A DNA stretch of 64,000 bases from Acidimicrobiia bacterium (GTDB lineage: Bacteria; Actinomycetota; Acidimicrobiia; IMCC26256; PALSA-610), in assembly GCA_026002935.1 (NCBI GenBank), contig BPGH01000001.1, positions 2,755,250 through 2,819,249 on the forward strand, written 5' to 3'. Positions 47,510 through 56,502 of the stretch are shown one piece after another (the first letter of the stretch is position 1; each line of letters begins with the position of its first letter). Under the pieces are notes generated by a model. That model had not been told where the DNA came from, did no database searches, and was given only the letters and a program-made list of their open reading frames with translations. The position numbers were made by a program, and so were the translations under genes.

Positions 47510-49153
47510 CTAGGCGTCCGCGAGCTGCCGGGCGCGCGCCTTGGCGGTCCGGTAGTCCGGCTTGCCGTTGGGCAGGCGGGGCACCTCGTCCACCAGCACG
47601 AGCTGTCGGGGGACCTTGTAGCCCGCGATCTGCGCCCGGCAGTGCGCCTGGAGCTCCTCGAGCGTCGGGGTGCGCCCCGGGCGCGGCGCGAGGAGCGCCG
47701 TCACGCGCTCGCCCCAGCGCTCGTCCGGGACCCCGACGACGAGCACGTCGAACACGTCGGGGTGCGACTTCAGCACGCCCTCGACCTCCTCGGGGTACAC
47801 CTTCTCCCCCCCGCTGTTGATCGAGACCGAGCCCCGCCCGAGCAGGGTGATCCGCCCGTCCGCCTCGACCGTCGCGTAGTCGCCGGGGATCGACCAGCGC
47901 TTCCCGTGCCGGTCCGTGACGAACACCTCCGCGGTCTTGACCGGGTCGTTGTAGTAGCCGATCGGGATGTTGCCACCCCGCGCGACGCGCCCGACCTTCC
48001 CCGATCCCGGCTCCACCGGGTCCAGGTTCTCGTCGAGCACCGCGCTGTCGGCCGCCGCCTGCACGGTGGTGATGCCCTCCTTCGGGGCGTCGCCCTGTTG
48101 CACCACCCGGATGCCGTTCATGCCGGTCTCGGTCGACCCGATCGAATCGGTCATCACGACGTAGTCGGGCAGCAGGCGCTGCAGCTGCTCCTTCACGGCC
48201 TGGGAGAAGATCGCCGCGGTGCTGCCGAACGACACGATCGACGAGACGTCGACCTCGCCCTGCAGCCGCTCCAGCGCGTCCGCGAGCGGGCGGGCCATCG
48301 CGTCGCCAGTGACCGACAGCACGTTGACGCGCTCGCGCTCGACGGTGCGCCACACCTGCTCGGCGTCGAACTTGTCGACGAGCACCGCGGTCCCGCCCTC
48401 GAACAGCGCGCGCAGCGTGCCGATCTGGCCGGCGCCGTGCATGAGCGGCGGCACGGGCATCATGACGAGGCCCGCCGGCTGGGACGCGTCGATCCGGTCG
48501 CTCGCCTCGGTGGGCGACTTGACGCGCTCCCCCGTGAACACGTCGATGCCGCCGGCGAGCGCGAAGTAGACGTCCTCGTGGCGCCACATCACGCCCTTGG
48601 GCATCCCGGTGGTGCCGCCCGTGTAGAGCAGGTAGATGTCGTCGTCGGAGCGCTCCCCGAAGTCGCGCGCGGGCGAGTGGGCGGCGAGGAGCGCCTCGTA
48701 CTCCAGCGGCTCGAGCGCACCGTCGTCGGCGTCGGAGCCCCCCCACTCGACCCGGACGAAGGTCTGCAGCTTCGGTTGCGCGGCGCGCGCCGCGGCGACC
48801 AGCGGCCCGTACTCCCGCTGGTAGACGATCGCGACCATGTCGGAATTGTCGAAGAGGTAACGCAGCTCCTCCTCGACGTAGCGGAAGTTCACGTTCACGA
48901 CCGAGCCGCGGATCTTGTAGACCGCGAGCATCGTCTCGACCCACTCGACGCAGTTCGTCGCGAGGATGCCGACGTGCCGGCCGGGGCCGACCCCCCTCGC
49001 CTGGAGCGCGTGCGCGAGCCGGTTGGCGCGCTCCTCGAGCTCCCGGTAGGTCACCCGTCGCCGGGTGTCCACCACGGCCGTCCGATCGGGGACCTTGTCG
49101 GCGACGAGCTCGAACAGGTCGGCGAAGTTGTAGTGACGCGTCACCGGGGGCAT
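47510..49153 (-). CDS. Acyl-CoA synthetase (AMP-forming)
   Basis: A 547-residue ANL-superfamily ligase activating a carboxylic acid to its CoA thioester. Motifs in order: TYRELEERANRLAHAL, the P loop YLLYTGGTTGMPKGVMWRHE, YWSIPGD-type GKRWSIPGDYATVEADG, and the hinge ISINSGGEKVYPEEVE (as VSINSGGEKVYPEEV), ending PNGKPDYR with the catalytic Lys. GAAGGAG sits about 10 nt before the ATG at 49153. It follows the TetR gene by 5 bp, so both come from the promoter under the KstR-like operator. Substrate probably a fatty or sterol-derived acid. Confidence 0.9.
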   Translation of the reverse strand: MPPVTRHYNFADLFELVADKVPDRTAVVDTRRRVTYRELEERANRLAHALQARGVGPGRHVGILATNCVEWVETMLAVYKIRGSVVNVNFRYVEEELRYLFDNSDMVAIVYQREYGPLVAAARAAQPKLQTFVRVEWGGSDADDGALEPLEYEALLAAHSPARDFGERSDDDIYLLYTGGTTGMPKGVMWRHEDVYFALAGGIDVFTGERVKSPTEASDRIDASQPAGLVMMPVPPLMHGAGQIGTLRALFEGGTAVLVDKFDAEQVWRTVERERVNVLSVTGDAMARPLADALERLQGEVDVSSIVSFGSTAAIFSQAVKEQLQRLLPDYVVMTDSIGSTETGMNGIRVVQQGDAPKEGITTVQAAADSAVLDENLDPVEPGSGKVGRVARGGNIPIGYYNDPVKTAEVFVTDRHGKRWSIPGDYATVEADGRITLLGRGSVSINSGGEKVYPEEVEGVLKSHPDVFDVLVVGVPDERWGERVTALLAPRPGRTPTLEELQAHCRAQIAGYKVPRQLVLVDEVPRLPNGKPDYRTAKARARQLADA

Positions 49154-49158
49154 CGGGT

Positions 49159-49779
49159 TCACGCTCCTTCCGTCGTCTCCGGTACGGCCCCTTCGGGGAG
49201 CAGCAGGCGGGCCGCGGCCTCGAGGTCCTCGTCGACGCGCTCGTACGGGTCGACGCCGCACACCCAGCCGTTGAGGGACGAGAGCCAGACCTGCATGAGG
49301 ATGCGCGCGACGCGCAGCTCCCGTTCGGTCGGGGCCCTCCGCTCCCCGCCCTGCATCGCGCCGGTGATCACCGCGGTCATGATCTCGGTCACCCGCCGCA
49401 CGATGTCCGCGTTCTCCGGCTGGGCGGACCCCATGGACCGGACCATCGCGGCCGTGACGTCGGGATACCGGCGCAGCGCGCGGTTGGCGCGGCGCAGCAC
49501 CGCCGCGACCCGGTCGGCCGCGGTCGGCCCCTCGGGCGGGTGGCGTTCGAGGTACGCGCGCAGGTCGGCCTGCTGCTCGGCCATCGCCTCCAGCAGCAGC
49601 CGCTCCTTCGACGAGAAGTAGCGGTACACGGTCCCGAGCGCGACGTCGGCCGCGGCGGCGACGTCGCGCATCTGCACGGCGTCGAACCCGCCCTCGGCGG
49701 CCAGCCGCAGCGTGGCGTCGAGGACGCGCCGGCGCCGCGCGGCCTGGCTCCTGGCGAGCGCGCCCTCGACCTGCGGCAT
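49159..49779 (-). CDS. TetR-family regulator, KstR-like
   Basis: A 206-residue repressor. The N-terminal HTH (ARRRRVLDATLRLAAEGGFDA, VQMRDVAAAADVALGTVYRYF, SSKERLLLEAM) closely follows the KstR pattern (VQMRxVAxxADVAxGTxYRYFxSK). The ligand domain is helical (VAAVLRRANRALRRYP). KstR represses sterol and fatty-acid catabolic genes and is released by acyl-CoA intermediates. The ATG is 7 nt after a TAAAGT box, and an AACNNGTT-type palindrome lies across that promoter, so it is probably autoregulated. Confidence 0.85.
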   Translation of the reverse strand: MPQVEGALARSQAARRRRVLDATLRLAAEGGFDAVQMRDVAAAADVALGTVYRYFSSKERLLLEAMAEQQADLRAYLERHPPEGPTAADRVAAVLRRANRALRRYPDVTAAMVRSMGSAQPENADIVRRVTEIMTAVITGAMQGGERRAPTERELRVARILMQVWLSSLNGWVCGVDPYERVDEDLEAAARLLLPEGAVPETTEGA

Positions 49780-49786
49780 CGCGGCG

Positions 49787-49792
49787 ACTTTA
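49787..49792 (-). promoter_or_regulatory. Leaderless -10 box (TAAAGT) for the TetR-ligase operon
   Basis: On the minus strand TAAAGT lies 7 nt before the ATG at 49779. It directly abuts the palindromic operator. On the plus strand TATTTT (49804-49809) is a candidate -10 for the divergent alkylsulfatase-like gene. Confidence 0.55.
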
Positions 49793-49805
49793 GAACACGT
49801 TCCTA
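49791..49805. promoter_or_regulatory. KstR-like operator (TAGAACACGTTCCTA)
   Basis: A near-perfect palindrome with the core AACNNGTT, matching the mycobacterial KstR box (TNNAACNNGTTNNA) except for the last base. It lies between, and touches, the -10 boxes of both divergent transcripts. The adjacent TetR gene is KstR-like, so the match of protein and site is mutually supporting. Confidence 0.7.
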
Positions 49806-49843
49806 TTTTCTGCCACGACCCTCCCGCGCGGGAGACTCGGGCC

Positions 49844-51100
49844 GTGGACCTCCTCGACCTCGCCGACAAGCTGTTCACGGGCGAAGCCCCGATCGAGTCG
49901 CACCATCCCTTCGAGTCGAGCGGCCGGCTCGCCGAGGTGCAGCCCGGGCTCGCGTTCGTCGACGCGTTCGCGAACTCCGCGGCGGTCGACACCGACGACG
50001 GGCTGGTCGTCGTCGACACCAGCGGCGTGTTCCACGCCAAGGGCGTGCACGAGACGCTGCGGCGGTGGTCGTCGAAGCGCCTCGACACCGCGGTGTTCAC
50101 CCACGGCCACATCGACCACGTCTTCGGCGTGGACCTCTACGAGGAGGAGGCCCGGGCGAACGGATGGCGCCCGCCGCGCGTCGTCGCCCACGAGCTCGTC
50201 CCCGAGCGGTTCGAACGGTACAAGTTGACGGCCGGGTACAACGCCGTGATCAACCGGCGCCAGTTCAAGGCGCCGGGGCTGGTGTGGCCGGTCGAGTACC
50301 GCTACCCGGACGAGACCTACCGCACCCGCCTCGACCTCGACGTCGGCGGGGAGCGCTTCGAGCTCCACCACGCCCGGGGCGAGACCGACGACGGGACCTG
50401 GGTCTGGTGCTCGCGCCGGCGGGTGCTGTTCACGGGCGACCTGTTCATCTGGGCGTCACCCAACTGCGGCAACCCGCAGAAGGTGCAGCGCTACGCACGC
50501 GACTGGGCCATTGCGTTCCGCACGATGGCCGCGCTCGACGCGGACGTGCTGCTGCCGGGCCACGGCCTGCCGATCGTGGGCGCCGACCGCGTGCGCCAGG
50601 CCCTCACCGACGGGGCCGAGCTGCTCGAGTCGCTGCTCGACCAGACGCTGGCGCTCATGAACCAGGGCGCGCGCCTCGACGACGTCGTGCACGCCGTACG
50701 GGCGCCGCGCCACCTGCTGGAACGCCCGTACCTGCGGCCCGTCTACGACGAGCCGGAGTTCGTGGTGCGCAACATCTGGCGATACTACGGCGGCTGGTAC
50801 GACGGCGACCCGTCCCACCTGAAGCCGGCGCCCGCCGCCGCGCTCGCCGCCGAGCTCGCCGACCTCGCGGGCGGCGCGCACCGCCTCGCCGGCCGGGCCC
50901 AGGAGCTCGCGGCCGCGGGCGACCTCCGGCTCGCCGGTCACCTCGCGGAGCTCGCGGCGCAGGCCGCGCCCGACGATCCGGGCGTGCACGCGGTGCGGGC
51001 GGAGGTGTTCGGTGCCCGGGCCCGCGAGGAGGCGTCCACCATGTCGCGCGGCATCTTCAGCTGGGCCGAGCACGAGTCACGGGAGCGGGCGGGACGATGA
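49844..51100 (+). CDS. Metallo-beta-lactamase-fold alkylsulfatase-like hydrolase
   Basis: A 418-residue protein. The metal motif VFTHGHIDHVFGVDLY (HxHxDH) is followed by further ligands in FTGDLFIWASPNCG and LLPGHGLPIVG. The C-terminal alkylsulfatase dimerisation-type block FVVRNIWRYYGGWYDGDPS and a helical tail follow. This is the BDS1/SdsA-like group, though it lacks the N-terminal length of full alkylsulfatases (about 650 aa). It may cleave alkyl sulfates or similar esters. GTG at 49844. Its stop overlaps the SDR ATG (ATGA). Confidence 0.82.
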   Translation: MDLLDLADKLFTGEAPIESHHPFESSGRLAEVQPGLAFVDAFANSAAVDTDDGLVVVDTSGVFHAKGVHETLRRWSSKRLDTAVFTHGHIDHVFGVDLYEEEARANGWRPPRVVAHELVPERFERYKLTAGYNAVINRRQFKAPGLVWPVEYRYPDETYRTRLDLDVGGERFELHHARGETDDGTWVWCSRRRVLFTGDLFIWASPNCGNPQKVQRYARDWAIAFRTMAALDADVLLPGHGLPIVGADRVRQALTDGAELLESLLDQTLALMNQGARLDDVVHAVRAPRHLLERPYLRPVYDEPEFVVRNIWRYYGGWYDGDPSHLKPAPAAALAAELADLAGGAHRLAGRAQELAAAGDLRLAGHLAELAAQAAPDDPGVHAVRAEVFGARAREEASTMSRGIFSWAEHESRERAGR

Positions 51101-51900
51101 GGATCGAGGGTTCCAACATCCTGGTCACCGGCGCGTCGTCGGGGATCGGCGCCGAGCTCGCGCCCCTCCTCGCGCAGCGGGGCGCGACGGTCGGGATCGT
51201 CGCCCGGCGGGAGGACCGCCTGCGCGAGGTGCTCGACCGGTGCCGTGCGCACGCGCCCGGTTCGCGGATGTGGGTGGCGGACCTCGCCGACCTCGACCGC
51301 GCGGCCGGGGTCGCGCTCGAGGCCTGGGACGCCTTCGGGCACCTCGACGCCCTCGTCAACAACGCGGCGATCCCGAAGCGCACCCGCGTGACCGAGCTGA
51401 CCCCCGCAGACGTCACCCACCTGATGGACGTCGACTTCCACTCGCCGGTCCGCATGAGCCTCGCCGTGCTGGGGCGGATGCTCGCCCGCGGCTCCGGCAC
51501 GATCGTGTTCGTGTCGAGCACCGGCGGGAGGATCCCGATCCCCAACGAGGCGGCCTACAACGCGGCGAAGTACGCGCTGTGCGGGTTCGCCGAGGCGATG
51601 GCGGTCGACCTCGGTGGCACAGGGGTCGACGTCAAGCTCGTGCTCCCCGGCCCCATCGCGACCGAGATCTGGGACCAGCCCGGCAACGAGCCGGCGCTGT
51701 TCGACGTCGAGAAGGTCCCCGCGGCCGAGTGCGCGGCGGGGATCGCGGACGCCCTCGCGGGCGACGGCTTCGAGCACTACGTACCGGCGGTGTTCCCCGG
51801 CGGCGCCGACGTGAAGGAGATGGTCGTCGGCAAGACGCAGGACTGCGACGCCTACGTCCGGATGATGGCCGACGTCGCGCGGTCCCTGCGCGGCCGTTAG
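51097..51900 (+). CDS. Short-chain dehydrogenase/reductase
   Basis: A 267-residue SDR. NAD(P)-binding TGASSGIGAELAPLL, structural NNAA in LVNNAAIPK, catalytic Ser in VSSTGGRIP and YxxxK as YNAAKYAL. It would oxidise an alcohol made by, or processed after, the coupled hydrolase, consistent with an alkylsulfate-to-acid path ending in the acyl-CoA synthetase across the operator. Its last 4 bp overlap the convergent molybdoenzyme gene. Confidence 0.87.
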   Translation: MRIEGSNILVTGASSGIGAELAPLLAQRGATVGIVARREDRLREVLDRCRAHAPGSRMWVADLADLDRAAGVALEAWDAFGHLDALVNNAAIPKRTRVTELTPADVTHLMDVDFHSPVRMSLAVLGRMLARGSGTIVFVSSTGGRIPIPNEAAYNAAKYALCGFAEAMAVDLGGTGVDVKLVLPGPIATEIWDQPGNEPALFDVEKVPAAECAAGIADALAGDGFEHYVPAVFPGGADVKEMVVGKTQDCDAYVRMMADVARSLRGR

Positions 51901-54164
51901 CCGCCCGCCACCGGGGCCGGACCGGCGGCCGGTACGGCCGGCTCGACCGTCACCGGGATGCCGTTGAGGACCGCGTTCCCCGACAGGGGGTCGAACATGT
52001 CGGCCGGGGCGAGCACGTTGCTGTTGACACCGGCGTGGGCGCGTGCGACGGCCAGGCGCACGCCGTCGAGGTCGTGCCCCCAACCGTGCGGCAAGCTCAC
52101 GACGCCGGGCATGACCGTGTCGGTGACCTCGGCACCGACGACGACCTCCCCGGCCTCGCTGCGCACGCGCACCGGCGCGCCGTCGGCGACGCCCAGGCGC
52201 GCCGCGTCGTGCGGGTGGACCTGGAGCGTGCAGCGCGGCCGGCCCTTCACGAGCACCGGCAGGTTGTGCATCCACGAGTTGTTGGAGCGCAGGTCACGCC
52301 GGCCGACCAGCACGAGCGCGCCGTCGGCGGGCCGGTCGAGCGCCGGCCGCAGCCGCTGCCGCACGTCCTCGACGATCTCGGGCGGCGCGAGCTCGATCAT
52401 GCCCGACGCCGTGCGCAACACCTCGGGGACGCGTGGTTGCAGCGGCCCGAGGTCGACCCCGTGGGGGTTCGCCTCGAGGGTGGCGAGCGAGATGCCGTCC
52501 GGGTTCGTCCCGTACCCGTCGCCGTAGGGGCCGGTGCGCAGCATCAGGTCGAGGACCCGTTCGGGCCCGCGCCGGGACGCCAGCTCCTTCGTGATCTCCT
52601 CCGGGTCGCGGCCCTCGGCCGGACCGCGCGCGACCGCACGCTGCACGAGGCCCGCGACGACGAAGTCGTCGAGCGCGTCGACGTCCGCGTGCGGGCCCTG
52701 GCCCGACAGGCTCCCGGCGAGGCGCAGGAGGATCTGCCACTCGGGCAGCTCCCCCGGCTCGAGCCCGACGACCGGCGGGGAGTAGTTCGCGACGTTGCGG
52801 ACCGCGAGGTTGTACAGGGCGAGGTCGTAGTGACCCCGCGCGAGCTCGCGCTCGGGCGGCAGGATCACGTCCGCGTGGCGGGTCGTCTCGTTCACGTAGA
52901 TGTCGACGCTCACCATGAAGTCCAAGGAGGCGAGCGCGCGGTCGAGGCGACGGGAGTCGGGGGTCGAGACGACCGGGTTGCCGGCCACCGTGAGCAGGGC
53001 GCGCACCTGCCCCTCCCCCGGCGTCTCGATCTCCTCCGCGAGGCACACCACCGGCAGTTCCCCGAACCGCGCGGGCAGGCCGCGCACCCGGGACCGCCGC
53101 GCCCCGAACCGCACGCCGCGGCCCTTCCCCGGGGTGCCCGCCGTGTTGGCGCTGCCCGCCGCGGGTCTGGCGAACATCGCGCCGCCCGGCCGGTCGAGGT
53201 TGCCGGTGCAGACGTTCACGACGTCGACGAGCCACGACGCGAGCGTCCCGAACTCCTGCGTGCACGTCCCGATCCGGCCGTAGACCGCCGCGCTCGGCGC
53301 CGCGGCGAGCTCGCGCGCCGTCCGGCGGATCGTCGCGGCGTCGATCCCGCACACGGGCGCGACCCGCTCGGGCGTGAAGTCCGCGGCCAGCCGCCGGACC
53401 TCGTCCAGGCCGGCGACGTGGGGTGCGACGGCGCCGGGGTCCGCGAGCCCGTCCGCGAACAGCACCTCGACGAGCGCCATGAGGAAGAAGGCGTCGGTCC
53501 CGGGCCGGATCGCCAGGTGCTCGTCGGCCTCCTGTGCGGTGCGGGTCCGGCGGGGGTCGACGACGACCAGCTTGCCGCCACGCGCCCGCAGCGCGCGCAG
53601 GCGTCCCGGCAGGTCCGGGGCGGTCAGCAGGCTGCCGTTGGACTCGAACGGGTTCGCGCCGAGGACGAGCAGGTGGTGGGTGCGGTCGACATCGGGCACC
53701 GGGACCGACAGGGCGGTGCCGAACATCAGCCCGGCCGACACCTGCTTCGGCATCTGGTCGACGGTGCTCGCGCTGTACACGTTCGCGGTGTGCGCCGCCT
53801 GCAGCAGGACCCGGTTGTAGACGAGCGCCCCGAGGTTGTGTGCGCTCGGGTTGCCGAGGTACACGGCGAGGGCGTCGTTGCCGTGGCGGGCGCGGATCTC
53901 GCCCAGCCGCCGGTCGACCTCGGCGAACGCGTCGTCCCAACCGACCTCGGTGAACACACCGTCGCGCTTGACGAGGGGGCGCCGCACCCGGTCGGGATCC
54001 GCCTCGAGGTGCTTGAGCGCGCTGCCCTTCGGGCACAGGTACCCGCGGCTGAACACGTCGTCACGATCGCCGCGCACGAGCGCGATCGCGCCGCCGTCGA
54101 GGTGGAGCTCCAGGCCGCACGTCGCCTCGCAGAGGTGGCAGGTGCGGTACGCGACCGTGCGCAC
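51897..54164 (-). CDS. Molybdopterin-dependent oxidoreductase (DMSO-reductase superfamily)
   Basis: A 755-residue molybdenum enzyme. The N-terminal 4Fe-4S motif is TCHLCEATCGLELH with the fourth Cys in YLCPKGSAL. Cofactor-binding blocks include LVLGANPFESNGSLL, VVVDPRRTRTAQEAD, YGRIGTCTQEFGT and the C-terminal dinucleotide-binding domain (LRSNNSWMHNLP, VSLPHGWGHDLDG). The usual metal-ligand region reads SASTVDQMPKQ, without Cys or Sec. No small electron-transfer or membrane subunit gene is adjacent, and no Tat signal is present, so it is probably a soluble cytoplasmic enzyme of unknown substrate. GTG or ATG at 54164. Confidence 0.87.
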   Translation of the reverse strand: MRTVAYRTCHLCEATCGLELHLDGGAIALVRGDRDDVFSRGYLCPKGSALKHLEADPDRVRRPLVKRDGVFTEVGWDDAFAEVDRRLGEIRARHGNDALAVYLGNPSAHNLGALVYNRVLLQAAHTANVYSASTVDQMPKQVSAGLMFGTALSVPVPDVDRTHHLLVLGANPFESNGSLLTAPDLPGRLRALRARGGKLVVVDPRRTRTAQEADEHLAIRPGTDAFFLMALVEVLFADGLADPGAVAPHVAGLDEVRRLAADFTPERVAPVCGIDAATIRRTARELAAAPSAAVYGRIGTCTQEFGTLASWLVDVVNVCTGNLDRPGGAMFARPAAGSANTAGTPGKGRGVRFGARRSRVRGLPARFGELPVVCLAEEIETPGEGQVRALLTVAGNPVVSTPDSRRLDRALASLDFMVSVDIYVNETTRHADVILPPERELARGHYDLALYNLAVRNVANYSPPVVGLEPGELPEWQILLRLAGSLSGQGPHADVDALDDFVVAGLVQRAVARGPAEGRDPEEITKELASRRGPERVLDLMLRTGPYGDGYGTNPDGISLATLEANPHGVDLGPLQPRVPEVLRTASGMIELAPPEIVEDVRQRLRPALDRPADGALVLVGRRDLRSNNSWMHNLPVLVKGRPRCTLQVHPHDAARLGVADGAPVRVRSEAGEVVVGAEVTDTVMPGVVSLPHGWGHDLDGVRLAVARAHAGVNSNVLAPADMFDPLSGNAVLNGIPVTVEPAVPAAGPAPVAGG

Positions 54165-54288
54165 GGGCCGAGGATAGGCCGCGGCGGCCCTCGGCGCGCC
54201 GGTGCGACGGCGAGGGTCCCACCCGCCCGGCGCCGGCGCGCGACCGCGCCGGGCCGCGTCCCCTCCGCGGCACCCGCCGCCGGTTGGT

Positions 54289-54294
54289 TACGCT
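54289..54294 (+). promoter_or_regulatory. Leaderless -10 box (TACGCT)
   Basis: TACGCT stands 8 nt before the ATG at 54303, with GGTTGG just upstream. No ribosome site lies between. It drives the alcohol dehydrogenase gene, divergent from the molybdoenzyme gene. Confidence 0.45.
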
Positions 54295-54302
54295 CCGCGA
54301 CG

Positions 54303-55545
54303 ATGCGTGCGCTCGTGTTCGGAGTCGACCCCGACGTCCCCGGGGAGCCGCCGCCCGCCGACGCGGGCCGGCTGGAGCAGCACCTGCGCGTCACCCCCAT
54401 GGGCCTGCGGGAGGTGGACGACCCGCGGCTCCCCGGTGACGACTGGGTGGTGCTGCGCACGCGCCTGTGCGGGATCTGCGGTTCGGACTCGAAGCAGGTG
54501 TTCATGGACACGGGCGGCGACTGGGCCGACGCGTCGATGACGGCGTTCATCTCCTTCCCGCAGGTGCTCGGGCACGAGGTGGTGGGCGACGTCGTGCGGG
54601 TCGGCCCCGCGGCGCGCGGGGTCGAGCCGGGCCAGCGCGTGCTCCTGCAGTGCTGGCTGTCGTGCGGGCCGCGCGGCATCACGCCCGTGTGCCCGGCGTG
54701 CGAGGCGGGCGACTACTCGCTGTGCTGGAACTTCCTCGACGGCCGCCTCGCTCCGGGCATCCACGTGGGCAACTCCGCCGACGCCCCGGGCGGCTTCGGC
54801 GAGCTGCTCCCCGCCCACGACTCGATGGCGATCCCGGTGCCCGACGACGTCACCGACGAGGTCGCGGTGCTCGCCGACCCGTTCGCGGTGTCGCTCCACT
54901 CGGTCACGCGCACGCCCCCCGCCGTCCGGCGGGCGTGCCGTCGTGTGGGGTGCCGGCGCGCTCGGCACCGCGGCGGTGGCGATCCTGCGGGCCCTGCACC
55001 CGACCGTGGAGGTCGCGGTCGTGGCGCGCACCGACGCGCAGCAACGCCTCGCGCGCGAGCTGGGGGCGTCACTGGTGCTCGCGTCCGAGCAGGAGGCGGA
55101 GGCGATCGTCGTCGCGCTCGCCGAGTGGTCGGGGGGCGTGCTGCGCAAGCCGTGGGACGGGCTCCCGGTCGCGCACCCCGGCTTCGTCGACAACGTGTAC
55201 GACACGATCGGCACGCCGCAGACGCTCGAGGCCGCGCTGCGGGTGATGCGGCCGCGCGGCACGATCTCGGTGACCGGCGTGAGCGCACCGGGCCGCTTCG
55301 AGTGGTCCCCCTGGTACTTCAAGGAGGTGCGGATCGTCGGCTCGAACGCGTTCGGCGTCGAGGAGGTCGACGGCGTCCGCAAGCACGCGATCGAGCACTA
55401 CCTCGACATGGTCCGCGACGGCCGGGTCGACATCTCCCCGATGCTGACGCACACGTTCCGCCTCGACGAATGGCGCGCCGCGTTCACCACGATCGCCCGC
55501 CAGGACCGCACCGGCGCGATCAAGGTGGCCTTCGACTACCGCTGA
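54303..55545 (+). CDS. Zinc-dependent alcohol dehydrogenase, one frameshift
   Basis: An MDR-superfamily dehydrogenase of about 413 aa. The catalytic zinc region is TRLCGICGSDSKQVF with LGHEVVGDVVRVG, and the Cys cluster CPACEAGDYSLC is structural-zinc like. The Rossmann motif is VVWGAGALGTAAVA. A single extra G near 54928 in GCCGTCCGGCGGGCG separates the two domains, and the stitched protein continues PSGGRAVVWGAG. It is longer than the common 350 residues because of an N-terminal extension (FGVDPDVPGEPPPAD). Substrate unknown. Confidence 0.83.
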
Positions 55546-55586
55546 GCCGTCCCGGCGCCGCCGGGCGCGGCGCGTCCCCACCGGCC

Positions 55587-55592
55587 TACCCT
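55587..55592 (+). promoter_or_regulatory. Possible leaderless -10 box (TACCCT)
   Basis: TACCCT is 9 nt before the ATG at 55602, slightly long for a leaderless start. It lies in the 56-bp gap after the alcohol dehydrogenase gene. Confidence 0.35.
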
Positions 55593-55601
55593 CGGGCCCC
55601 G

Positions 55602-56321
55602 ATGGACGACCGCCTCTACTTCCGCCAGCTCCTCGCCGGGCGCGACTTCGCACGCCGGGACCCCGTCGCCCGCCAGATGGTGAACTTCGTGTACCTCGTC
55701 GGCGACCGCGCCACCGGCGAGGCGGTCGTCGTCGACCCCGCCTACGGCGTGGACGAGCTCGTCGAGATCGCGGGCTCCGACGGCATGCGGATCACCGGCG
55801 TCCTCGCCACCCACTACCACCCCGACCACGTCGGCGGCGACCTCATGGGGTGGGGCGTCGAGGGCGTCGCGCAGCTGCTCGGGCGCGCCGACGTCGCCGC
55901 GAAGGTGCACGTGCAGGCACCCGAGGCGTTCGGCGTGAAGCGGGTCACCGGGATCTCGGACTCCGACCTCGTCGAGCACACCTCCGGCGACGTCGTGCAG
56001 GTCGGCGCGGTCGGCATCACGCTGATCCACACCCCGGGGCACACCCCCGGTTCACAGTGCTTCCTGGTCGACGGGCGGCTCGTGTCGGGCGACACCCTGT
56101 TCCTCGACGGCTGCGGGCGGACCGACCTCCCCGGCGGCGACCCCGAGCAGCTCTACGAGAGCCTCACGACGAAGCTCGCCGCGATCCCCGACGACACGGT
56201 CCTCTACCCCGGCCACCTGTACTCGCCGGAGCCGAGCGCGCCGCTCGGCGACGTGCGGCGGCGCAACGTCGTGTTCCGGCCGCGCACGCGCGAGCAGTGG
56301 CTCATGATGTTCGGCCACTGA
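55602..56321 (+). CDS. Glyoxalase II-like metallo-beta-lactamase hydrolase
   Basis: A 239-residue MBL-fold protein with the binuclear site ATHYHPDHVGGDL, further ligands in HTPGHTPGSQCF and SGDTLFLDGCGRTDL, and the final His in LYPGHLYSPEP. The spacing is that of glyoxalase II and persulfide dioxygenase relatives. A substrate could be a mycothiol or CoA thioester. Clean frame, ATG start. A hairpin follows 11 bp after the stop. Confidence 0.84.
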   Translation: MDDRLYFRQLLAGRDFARRDPVARQMVNFVYLVGDRATGEAVVVDPAYGVDELVEIAGSDGMRITGVLATHYHPDHVGGDLMGWGVEGVAQLLGRADVAAKVHVQAPEAFGVKRVTGISDSDLVEHTSGDVVQVGAVGITLIHTPGHTPGSQCFLVDGRLVSGDTLFLDGCGRTDLPGGDPEQLYESLTTKLAAIPDDTVLYPGHLYSPEPSAPLGDVRRRNVVFRPRTREQWLMMFGH

Positions 56322-56331
56322 GCACGAGCCC

Positions 56332-56350
56332 GCGGGGCCGGGCGCCCCGC
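56332..56350. terminator. Hairpin after the MBL hydrolase gene
   Basis: GCGGGGC and GCCCCGC arms of 7 bp around a 5-nt loop, 11 bp after the stop. It lies in the 181-bp convergent gap before the P450 gene's end at 56503. I see nothing else in this gap. Confidence 0.5.
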
Positions 56351-56502
56351 AGGACGGCCGGGACGGCCCGCGCCCGCGACCGCGGCCGCGAGCCCCTCGA
56401 GCACGGTCGCCAGGGGCGAACGGGTCCGGCGCCAGTCCCGGGGGTCGCGAGCACTGCGCATGCCGACTGTGTCGGCGCGCCGCCGGGCGAGTTGAGCGCA
56501 CC

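Noticed and set aside
49540-56321. A single very long open frame on the plus strand at 51012-56321 and similar frames elsewhere.
   Set aside because: It is an antisense or out-of-frame run across the molybdoenzyme gene that happens to enter the real frames of the alcohol dehydrogenase and MBL genes at its end.
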